NCBI GenBank assembly: GCA_007130675.1
Contig: SLSB01000334.1
Location: forward strand, 1-5,186
Reading direction: 5' to 3'
Source: Candidatus Hydrogenedentota bacterium
GTDB lineage: Bacteria > Hydrogenedentota > Hydrogenedentia > Hydrogenedentales > SLHB01
Length of the DNA stretch: 5,186 bases
The notes under the pieces were generated by a model. That model had not been told where the DNA came from. It saw nothing but the letters and a program-made list of their open reading frames with translations, and did no database searches. Shown here in pieces: positions 1 through 5,158 of this stretch. Every line of letters starts with the position of its first letter. Within the stretch, counting starts at the first letter, position 1. A program made the translations under genes and the position numbers.

Positions 1-476
1 ACGCGGTAACTGTGCCCGTGCATGGTACGGCATTTGTGCGTTTCGGGCAATTGGGCGAGGTATTGCGCGGCCTCGAAAGTAAGCCGCAGCGCCGCGGGCA
101 GCCCTTCTTCGCGCCGCGGCGGTACGAGCACCGGGTCGAACCGGCATGCGCCCACAATGGCCACCCGCACATCTTTGAGGCACGGCAGCGCGGGCTTCAG
201 CATGCGCAGAATCCAGTCGCGAAGCCCCGAAACCGTGGGTTCCTCGAGCCCTTCGATGTCGTTGAGCACGGCATGATCGATCTGCTCGTAAATCGGTTTG
301 AATGCCGCCGCCATATCGCCGTAATCCAGCAGCCAGCCGATGTCCGGCTGTATTTCACCCTCGGCCACCAGCGTAATCTCGTAGCTGTGGCCATGCAGCC
401 GCCGGGCCTTGTCGCCGCCCGCCGGGTTGCGGTGTGCCGCCTCCGCGTAGAAGGTCTTGGTCAATTCGACGTGCAC
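1..476 (-). CDS. queD: QueD-like 6-carboxytetrahydropterin synthase with tandem domains, partial (C-terminus beyond left edge)
   Basis: The 158 visible residues resemble 6-carboxytetrahydropterin synthase (QueD/PTPS family), which converts dihydroneopterin triphosphate to 6-carboxytetrahydropterin for queuosine synthesis. Domain 1 (about 1-118) has the zinc histidines H15, H28 and H30 (EAAHR, LHGHSY), the family segment GWLLDYGDM (47-55), D67-H68 (IDHAVLND) and EEPT (78-81). A second QueD start follows at 132-158 (LTFEAAQYL, then HKCRTMHGHSY), aligning to the N-terminus of E. coli QueD, so this is a fused pair, longer than the roughly 120-residue norm. Oddities: domain 1 has A24 where the catalytic Cys belongs and lacks the usual Glu near residue 107; domain 2 keeps the Cys (C149) but has Q138 for the first zinc His. 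The GTG start is chosen because it directly follows the queE stop with a good ribosome binding site and begins the family's first strand. Family assignment is firm; catalytic activity is uncertain. Confidence 0.88.
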   Translation of the reverse strand, partial: MHVELTKTFYAEAAHRNPAGGDKARRLHGHSYEITLVAEGEIQPDIGWLLDYGDMAAAFKPIYEQIDHAVLNDIEGLEEPTVSGLRDWILRMLKPALPCLKDVRVAIVGACRFDPVLVPPRREEGLPAALRLTFEAAQYLAQLPETHKCRTMHGHSYR

Positions 477-1142
477 TCAGACTCCTTTCTGCTCCGGTCC
501 CCAGATAAACTTGTGCAGTTGCAGTTGCAGCCGCACATCCAGCCCATCCTCGAGAATCCATGACGCCAGGTCCCGCGGCTCGACCGACCCGAACACCGGC
601 GCGAACAACACCGCGTGGCAGCGGTCTACGAGCGCATGCTTCCGCGCAACCTCTCGGCTCCATTCGTAATCGGCGCGGCCGGCGATGACAAACTTGACCT
701 CATCGCGCGGCCCGAGCGCCTCGATGTTCGACCAGTCGTTCTTGCCGCATTCGCCGCTGCCCGGACATTTCAGGTCCATGATCTTGATGACGCCCGCGGG
801 CAGCGCGGCAATCGGCAGCGCGCCGCTGGTTTCACACAACACCGTGTAGCCGCCCTCGAGCAGCGCCTGCGCCAGCACTGGGCATCCCTTCTGGAGCAAC
901 GGTTCGCCGCCCGTGATTTCGACAAGCCCGCATCCCAGGCCTCCGCATTCCTCGAGCACTTCGGCAACCGTCATTTCGGCCCCGCCGTGAAACGCGTATT
1001 CCGTGTCGCACCACCCACAGCGCAGATTACAGCCCGTCAAACGGACAAACGTGCACGGTTTCCCGGCCCAGGTCGATTCGCCCTGGATGCTCCGGAAGAT
1101 TTCCGTCACCACCACGGTGGTTTCTAACACACCTTCGGCCAT
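477..1142 (-). CDS. queE: 7-carboxy-7-deazaguanine synthase QueE (radical SAM)
   Basis: This 221-residue radical SAM enzyme converts 6-carboxytetrahydropterin to 7-carboxy-7-deazaguanine, the step after QueD in the cytoplasmic preQ0/queuosine pathway. Visible features: the N-terminal QueE signature TEIFRSIQGES (13-23), with the family's substrate/cofactor contacts around it; the iron-sulfur cluster motif C38-x3-C42-x2-C45 (GCNLRCGWCDT); the SAM-binding GGEPL (78-82); and the typical C-terminal QLQLHKFIWG. Length is normal for QueE. The open frame extends 61 codons upstream to 1325, but that part is not QueE-like. The ATG at 1142 gives the expected N-terminus and has purine-rich GGGAAAGG and GGGCGGA stretches just upstream. 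It is the first gene of an operon with the queD-like gene directly behind it. No queC or queF is visible; they may lie to the left or elsewhere. A start at 1265 (see the promoter entry) cannot be excluded. Confidence 0.95.
   Translation of the reverse strand: MAEGVLETTVVVTEIFRSIQGESTWAGKPCTFVRLTGCNLRCGWCDTEYAFHGGAEMTVAEVLEECGGLGCGLVEITGGEPLLQKGCPVLAQALLEGGYTVLCETSGALPIAALPAGVIKIMDLKCPGSGECGKNDWSNIEALGPRDEVKFVIAGRADYEWSREVARKHALVDRCHAVLFAPVFGSVEPRDLASWILEDGLDVRLQLQLHKFIWGPEQKGV
482..488 (-). promoter_or_regulatory. Ribosome binding site of the queD-like gene, inside the queE 3' end
   Basis: The minus strand reads AAAGGAG, then TCTGA, then GTG: five bases between the Shine-Dalgarno and the GTG at 476. 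The site lies in the last queE codons and the queE stop TGA (479-477) touches the GTG. This fixes the unusual GTG start and suggests translational coupling of the two genes. Confidence 0.8.
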
Positions 1143-1271
1143 TCCGCCCGACCTTTCCCGCTGCGTGATGGCAACAACGCCCGCGCCATGTGCAGCCCTG
1201 TTCAACCGGCATAAAGCCCACGCCCAAGCCATTATTCCCGCAGCAATTAGCGGTTTCCGCCGCATTCGCGT

Positions 1272-1277
1272 ATTATA
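1272..1277 (-). promoter_or_regulatory. Putative -10 element for queE, in a divergent intergenic region
   Basis: The minus strand carries a perfect TATAAT at 1277-1272 in otherwise GC-rich sequence. No good -35 is present at 16-18 bp: at 17 bp the hexamer is TGATTA (1300-1295). Transcription would begin near 1265, giving a leader of about 120 bases to the queE ATG. An in-frame ATG lies at 1265-1263, exactly at the expected start point, so a leaderless longer QueE is formally possible. On the plus strand the overlapping TATTAT (1271-1276) faces the downstream membrane-enzyme gene. The leader contains a small GCGG-AAA-CCGC hairpin (1260-1250) and no recognisable riboswitch. Confidence 0.45.
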
Positions 1278-1331
1278 CGTGTACGGCACAGTGGTAATCA
1301 CGTTCCAAAACGCAGCGGGCCTCATTTTTTC

Positions 1332-1337
1332 GGGAGA
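1332..1337 (+). promoter_or_regulatory. Ribosome binding site of the membrane sulfatase-fold gene
   Basis: GGGAGA is followed by CGA and then the ATG at 1341, a purine-rich Shine-Dalgarno at short but workable spacing. It supports this start, which also gives a basic cytoplasmic N-terminus (MRGKEQDTRR) before the first membrane segment. Confidence 0.6.
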
Positions 1338-1340
1338 CGA

Positions 1341-3479
1341 ATGCGCGGGAAAGAGCAGGATACCCGGCGGCCATTTGGCCGTGTGTTATCGGGGCAGGTC
1401 CCGGCCGTTCTTTGGGCGGCTGCAGGGGGTCTGACGATCGTCTACTGGCGGCTGTCAGCGGCTCTTGTGCAGCCGTTTTGGTGCGGCATGACCGGCGAGC
1501 ACGCGCTCGGCGCAGTGCTGGCGTGGTGCATCTATGCCATCACGGTCTTTGCTTTGATGCAGGCGGCTCTCCTGCCCGCAATGATGGTGTTTCGGGGCCG
1601 TGCGTGGCGGCTTTCGCTGACGCCGGTGGCGGCGTCTCTAGCGCTGGTGGCGCTGCGCGCATTAATCGGCGCGTATACGCAGCCGGATTTTCCCGCCTCG
1701 CCTTGGCTTGGGGTGGCGGGCTTTGCGGCCGCGGCCGCATTCTTCGCGCTGCTCGGGGTCCTGCGCCTTATCCCCGCATGGTTGTCCGCGCTGCTGTTAT
1801 TCGGGGCGGTGCTGTCCGGCATGTTCGCGCTAGAAGTCTTCGGGCGCTTCTTTGTATTGGCGCAAGACCATGTGGCGTTTGCGCGCACCGCTGGCCTCGC
1901 CTGGATCGCAATCGTGCTTCTCGCGGGCACCGTGATGCTGTTTGGCGGGAGGGCTCCGGCTCGCAGGCAAGCGTTCCGGCTGGCCGCGTTGACCGCCGTC
2001 GCGTGTGTCACGCCATGGGCAGTGGTCGAGCTTCCTGCCGTGCTGCGCCCCCCGCGCGACGCCGTGCATCCGAATATCGTCCTTATCACACCCGATGCGA
2101 TGCGCGCCGATTACCTTTCGGCCTATGGCGGCCACGTCGAAACGCCGACATTTGACAGCCTGGCCGGGCGGGGGGTGCGCTTCGACCGCGCATACGCCAC
2201 ATCACCCCACACCGGCCCGTCGCTGTTCTCCCTGATGTATGCCTCGTATCCGCCCCCCGCCGAGCCGGACGAGCCGATGCCTGAGTATTTCCTGCGCCTG
2301 AGCAACCTGCTTGCGGACCCCTCACTGCCCACCTTTGCCGAATACCTGGCCGACGCGGGCTATGTCACCGCTGTCTTAAATGGGAATGACGTGCTGACGG
2401 ACTGGTCGCGGCGCGGGGAGTTTCTGCGCGGCCTCGATGTGTCCGTCGAGCTCCCACTTCCCCCGGCCGAACATTCCCCGTGGCTTGAACACTTTGCCTT
2501 TCTGCGGTCGATACTCGAGCCGTTCTTCCCCGAGGTGTCTCGTGCATGGCCGCTCGATTCGACCCGCCGGCTCACGGTGTATGCCCGCTCATTCATCCGG
2601 CTGAACCATCGCAGACCGTTCTTCCTGTGGGTGCATTTTATGGACCCTCACACGCCCTATAGTCCCCCGAGAGCGTTCCGCACAGGCGAAGAGACCCTCG
2701 ATTTCTGGCCACCGACGGCTGACGAGTCCATTGACTGGGACCCCGACCCGTATGCCGACGAGTTTCTGCAAAAAGACAGGGAAGCCCGCGCCGAACAGGC
2801 CCGACTGTTGTACGAAGGCGAGATTCGATATGTGGACCACGCGACCGGCAGGATTCTCGCCATGCTCGAGCGGCTCGGGTTGGACGGCAAGACGTATGTC
2901 TGCATCAGTTCGGATCACGGCGAGGAATTTCTTGACCACGGCAGTATGCTGCACGGACAAACATTCTACGACGAGGTCATCCGGGTGCCCCTGATTTTTG
3001 CCGGGCCGTCTGTCGAGCACCGCCAGGTCGATTCCGTCGTCTCGCTCATCGATGTAATGCCCACCCTGTTCCGATTGGCCCGGGTGCCCCCCGCCCCCGA
3101 ATGGGAGGGCGAAGATCTGTCACCCGTCCTGCGAGATCCTTCCCACGCGCTCGAAAAAGACCGCGCCCGCTATGCCTGGGTCAACAGCCTCGCCTTGGGT
3201 GACCATCCCGCGCCCGCCGCGCGCATGATCGTCGAGAACGGCTACAAGCTCATCGAAGAAATAGAATCGGGCAACGTCATACTCTTCGATCTCGATGAAG
3301 ACCCCCGCGAAACCACAGATCTGAGCGGTGAATTGCCGGACCTCGCCGACCGCCTCGCGCGCAGGCTTCGCGAGGCCGCCGAGCGCGCTGCCGAACGATG
3401 GGCCGCATTCGCTGCGGCCGCCCCCGATACCGACGCCTCGGCCATCGAGGAAAGGCTCGAAGCCCTCGGGTATCTCTGA
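1341..3479 (+). CDS. Membrane-anchored sulfatase/alkaline-phosphatase-fold hydrolase or transferase with Thr nucleophile
   Basis: This 712-residue protein has about seven N-terminal hydrophobic segments (roughly 18-38, 57-83, 92-111, 122-141, 144-168, 185-202, 212-232) after a basic N-terminus, which would place the catalytic domain (about 240-650) in the periplasm. The fold is shown by PNIVLITPDAMRADYLSAYG (244-263; metal ligand D252), TSPHTGPS (287-294; nucleophile position T291), HFMDPHTPYSPP (432-443), SSDHGEEFLDHG (523-534; D525, H526) and MLHGQTFYDE (536-545; H538). The C-terminus keeps the family's FDLDEDPRE (649-657) and ends EALGYL. Sulfatases need C/S-x-P-S-R; here it is T-G-P-S-L, so no formylglycine can form. 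Thr nucleophiles occur in LtaS-, EptA- and PbgA-like enzymes, which share the membrane-plus-periplasmic-domain layout. A phospho-group transferase or phosphodiesterase acting on envelope lipid or glycan is inferred; the substrate is unknown. An Ala/Arg/Glu-rich helix (about 666-690) follows the catalytic domain. It is transcribed divergently from queE. Confidence 0.9.
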   Translation: MRGKEQDTRRPFGRVLSGQVPAVLWAAAGGLTIVYWRLSAALVQPFWCGMTGEHALGAVLAWCIYAITVFALMQAALLPAMMVFRGRAWRLSLTPVAASLALVALRALIGAYTQPDFPASPWLGVAGFAAAAAFFALLGVLRLIPAWLSALLLFGAVLSGMFALEVFGRFFVLAQDHVAFARTAGLAWIAIVLLAGTVMLFGGRAPARRQAFRLAALTAVACVTPWAVVELPAVLRPPRDAVHPNIVLITPDAMRADYLSAYGGHVETPTFDSLAGRGVRFDRAYATSPHTGPSLFSLMYASYPPPAEPDEPMPEYFLRLSNLLADPSLPTFAEYLADAGYVTAVLNGNDVLTDWSRRGEFLRGLDVSVELPLPPAEHSPWLEHFAFLRSILEPFFPEVSRAWPLDSTRRLTVYARSFIRLNHRRPFFLWVHFMDPHTPYSPPRAFRTGEETLDFWPPTADESIDWDPDPYADEFLQKDREARAEQARLLYEGEIRYVDHATGRILAMLERLGLDGKTYVCISSDHGEEFLDHGSMLHGQTFYDEVIRVPLIFAGPSVEHRQVDSVVSLIDVMPTLFRLARVPPAPEWEGEDLSPVLRDPSHALEKDRARYAWVNSLALGDHPAPAARMIVENGYKLIEEIESGNVILFDLDEDPRETTDLSGELPDLADRLARRLREAAERAAERWAAFAAAAPDTDASAIEERLEALGYL

Positions 3480-3538
3480 GCCACGCGCAACCCGTCCGCA
3501 TGGTCCGGTTCTGCGGCGAATTCTTCCAAGGGGCGCGT

Positions 3539-3567
3539 TTGCGGCATACCAATGTGTTTGGTACAGT
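3539..3567 (+). promoter_or_regulatory. Weak candidate promoter with an inverted repeat in its spacer, upstream of the DUF6807 gene
   Basis: TTGCGG (3539-3544) and TACAGT (3562-3567) are 17 bp apart; they match consensus at 3/6 and 4/6 positions. Between them lies a perfect dyad, TACCAA (3547-3552), five bases, TTGGTA (3558-3563), which could be an operator. The 180-base gap between the two plus-strand genes contains no terminator-like hairpin plus T-run, so read-through from the upstream gene is also possible. The promoter call is weak; the dyad itself is certain. Confidence 0.3.
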
Positions 3568-3642
3568 GCATGAGCTTTGTTGCGGCCGGGCATTCTCGTT
3601 CAATGTTCACGCGAGTGCCCCGGCTGCACGGTTTGAAATGAC

Positions 3643-3650
3643 AGGAAAGG
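3643..3650 (+). promoter_or_regulatory. Ribosome binding site deciding the DUF6807 start
   Basis: AGGAAAGG ends at 3650. An ATG immediately abuts it at 3651 and a second in-frame ATG lies nine bases further on at 3660. The second has the better spacing from the AAGG and gives a cleaner signal peptide (MRGLVCCVLG), so it is preferred. The first would add only the residues MCF. Confidence 0.55.
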
Positions 3651-3659
3651 ATGTGTTTC

Positions 3660-4874
3660 ATGCGAGGCTTGGTGTGTTGCGTCTTGGGATTGGTGTTGGG
3701 CGTCTGGTCAGCCGGCGCGCACGAGTTGGATGGCCGCCGGATCCAGGTGACGGCCGGGGACCATGTCAGCCGTTGGGCGCCCCTTTCGCTGCCGTACGGC
3801 GGCCCTGCACTGACGGACGGGCAATGCGCGGTCGTTGTCCACCCTGCGACGGGCAAGGATTTTCCCGCCACGGTGCGCGAGGGCGAGTTCGTGTTTGTGC
3901 CCGAAGGGGTCATGCCCAATACCGAGCACACCTACGTGGTCGAGGTCAGGCCTTGCGAGGGTCCGCCAGCCGTCGAGGTGACAAGACAGGACGGTGTCAA
4001 CGCCATGGATGTGGCCGTGCGCGGCAAACCGCTCACCACATACGTCTACGACAGCGAAGAACACAAACCCTACCTCTGGCCGGTGCTGTCCGAGGGTGGG
4101 GTGCCCGTCACGCGCGATTACCCCATGGGCGAAGTGATGACAACAACGGACCACCCGCACCAGAGATCAATTTACACGGCCTACGGCGATATCAACGGCG
4201 TGAATTTATGGGGCGAACGCGCGAATGCCGGCTACCAGCACGCCGACAACGTCACCGGCGGCTCGGGCGGGGCCTACGGCTGGATCACCGCCAGCAATAC
4301 CTGGCTCGATAGAGACCGCCAGCCGGTTATCTCGGAGACGCGCGAGTTTCGTTTCTACAATACCCCGGAAAACATGCGCATGTTCGACGTGACCGTGCGA
4401 TTCACCGCCGGCTACGGCGATGTCACGTTCAACGATACGAAGGAGGGCGGCATCATTGCAGTGCGGGTGCGCGACGACATGACCGAAACGAGCGGCTCGG
4501 GCATCATCACCAATGCCGAGGGGCGTACCGGCATGGACGCGACCTGGGGCATACCCTCGGCCTGGTGCAGTTACTCGGGGCCGCTCGGCGATGCGGGCGT
4601 GCGCGGCATCGCGGTCTTTGATCACCCGTCGAACCTGCGCCACCCGACCTGCTGGCACGTGCGCGATTATGGGCTCATGGCCGCGAACTGTTTCGGGCTC
4701 AGCCACTTTACCGAAGGCGAAGAAAACGGCGATTACGAACTGAAAAACGGCGAATCGCTGACCTTTGCCTACCGCGTCTACATCCATTCGGGAACGGTCG
4801 AGCAGGCCGGGGTCGCCGAGCGCTACGCCGATTACGCAACGCCGCCGCAGGCAACATGGGCCGGCGCGGAATAA
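3660..4874 (+). CDS. Secreted DUF6807 ('PmoA family') protein, function unknown
   Basis: This 404-residue protein begins with a signal peptide: short basic start, hydrophobic 3-17, and a likely signal peptidase I site after AGA at 18-20, with no lipobox. The body carries the DUF6807 family blocks: KPYLWPVLSEGGVPVTRDYP (136-155), DHPHQRSIYTAYGDINGVNL (164-183) then WGE, FNDTKEGGIIAVRV (257-270), RTGMDATWGIPSAW (289-302), IAVFDHPSNLRHPTCWHVRD (317-336) then YGL, and the closing YRVYIHSG (371-378). Databases often call this family 'methane oxygenase PmoA', but it is soluble, exported and unrelated to the membrane subunit of particulate methane monooxygenase. Members are common in polysaccharide-degrading bacteria. 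The conserved His/Asp/Glu residues would suit a sugar-binding or hydrolytic site, but this is inference. The third family histidine (DHPHH) is Gln168 here. The gene follows the membrane enzyme on the same strand after 180 bases and ends with its own terminator. Alternative start: 3651. Confidence 0.88.
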   Translation: MRGLVCCVLGLVLGVWSAGAHELDGRRIQVTAGDHVSRWAPLSLPYGGPALTDGQCAVVVHPATGKDFPATVREGEFVFVPEGVMPNTEHTYVVEVRPCEGPPAVEVTRQDGVNAMDVAVRGKPLTTYVYDSEEHKPYLWPVLSEGGVPVTRDYPMGEVMTTTDHPHQRSIYTAYGDINGVNLWGERANAGYQHADNVTGGSGGAYGWITASNTWLDRDRQPVISETREFRFYNTPENMRMFDVTVRFTAGYGDVTFNDTKEGGIIAVRVRDDMTETSGSGIITNAEGRTGMDATWGIPSAWCSYSGPLGDAGVRGIAVFDHPSNLRHPTCWHVRDYGLMAANCFGLSHFTEGEENGDYELKNGESLTFAYRVYIHSGTVEQAGVAERYADYATPPQATWAGAE

Positions 4875-4912
4875 GGCCTCCGTAACGGCTCAACATCCTC
4901 CTACCGACGTGC

Positions 4913-4942
4913 AGGGACCACGGTAATCCGCGTGGTCCTTTT
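4913..4942 (+). terminator. Rho-independent terminator after the DUF6807 gene
   Basis: A perfect 8-bp stem, GGACCACG (4915-4922) with CGTGGTCC (4931-4938), closes an 8-base loop and is followed at once by TTTT and a T-rich stretch (TTTTGTGTT). It starts about 40 bases after the stop codon. The opposite strand has no T-run, so it acts on plus-strand transcripts only. Confidence 0.88.
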
Positions 4943-4965
4943 GTGTTGTATACGAATAAATCGGA

Positions 4966-5000
4966 TTGTGCAACCACAAAATATAGGTTGGACTTCAACC
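4966..5000. repeat. Cluster of inverted repeats (TTGTG/CACAA and CAACC/GGTTG), operator-like
   Basis: TTGTG (4966-4970), four bases, CACAA (4975-4979) form one perfect dyad. CAACC (4971-4975), ten bases, GGTTG (4986-4990) form a second. GGTTG (4986-4990), five bases, CAACC (4996-5000) form a third. The segment 4971-4990 is repeated in shorter form at 5134-5149 inside the downstream promoter, which suggests two sites for the same DNA-binding protein. The repeats are certain; the operator role is inferred. Confidence 0.5.
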
Positions 5001-5051
5001 GGAAGCAGGGAGGCCCGTTTCGATATAATGGCGAGCAAACGCAATCGGTTG

Positions 5052-5104
5052 TATGCAAAATGCGGAATTGGCGCATTTTATGGGGTGCATAAGGCTGGCT
5101 TATG
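5052..5104. repeat. Two overlapping hairpin-forming inverted repeats
   Basis: Hairpin A: AAAATGCG (5057-5064) pairs with CGCATTTT (5072-5079) around a 7-base loop, and an outer TATGCA (5052-5057) can pair with TGCATA (5086-5091). Hairpin B: CATAAG (5088-5093) pairs with CTTATG (5099-5104) around GCTGG. B reuses bases 5088-5091 of the outer stem of A, so the two compete. A direct repeat TTATGGGG occurs at 5078-5085 and 5100-5107. Seven T residues at 5112-5118 follow B after seven bases, too far for a standard terminator. Confidence 0.55.
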
Positions 5105-5129
5105 GGGCAAATTTTTTTCATAAAGGGGG

Positions 5130-5158
5130 TTGACAACCACAATATGTTGTGCTAAATT
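5130..5158 (+). promoter_or_regulatory. Strong sigma-70-type promoter reading out of the right edge
   Basis: A perfect -35 TTGACA (5130-5135) is followed by a 17-bp spacer and TAAATT (5153-5158, 4/6 match to TATAAT). The A/T tract AAATTTTTTT (5109-5118) lies about 50 bases before the expected start near 5165, where an UP element would sit. The -35 is embedded in the palindrome GGTTG-A-CAACC (5128-5138), and the spacer holds CACAA-TATG-TTGTG (5138-5151), so a repressor bound there would block RNA polymerase. The controlled gene is beyond the window. Confidence 0.75.

Noticed and set aside
12..563. 183-codon plus-strand open frame
   Set aside because: It lies opposite the queD-like gene and the end of queE, both of which have clear family motifs; its translation shows no recognisable domain and reflects GC-rich codon bias.
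1143..1270. Possible preQ1 riboswitch in the queE leader
   Set aside because: Such riboswitches often precede queuosine genes, but the leader shows no conserved preQ1 aptamer core; only a small GCGG-AAA-CCGC hairpin is visible.
1143..1325. 61-codon N-terminal extension of queE from the ATG at 1325
   Set aside because: It begins upstream of the TATAAT at 1277-1272, does not resemble QueE, and the ATG at 1142 gives the expected family N-terminus.
1532..2089. 185-codon minus-strand open frame within the membrane domain region
   Set aside because: It is a Ser/Arg/Ala-rich mirror of GC-rich hydrophobic codons, without ribosome binding site or domain features.
1341..3479. Annotation as arylsulfatase
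   Set aside because: The Cys/Ser needed for formylglycine and the following Arg are replaced (T-G-P-S-L), so only the fold assignment is kept.
3398..4312. 304-codon plus-strand open frame overlapping two genes
   Set aside because: It overlaps the end of the sulfatase-fold gene and the first half of the DUF6807 gene in another frame; its Arg/Gly-rich translation matches no family.
3660..4874. Methane monooxygenase subunit PmoA
   Set aside because: The protein has a signal peptide and a soluble body with DUF6807 motifs; it lacks the multiple membrane segments of true PmoA. The name is a database artefact.
5028..5123. 31-codon plus-strand open frame starting MASKRNRLYA
   Set aside because: The nearest purine-rich stretch (GGGAGG at 5008-5013) is about 14 bases from the ATG, and the frame overlaps the hairpins and A/T tract. 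It is probably chance.
4708..5142. 144-codon minus-strand open frame, including AGGAGG directly before an ATG at 4896
   Set aside because: It reads through the terminator and into the DUF6807 gene; the AGGAGG touches the ATG with no spacing, and the product is Arg/Pro-rich without features.
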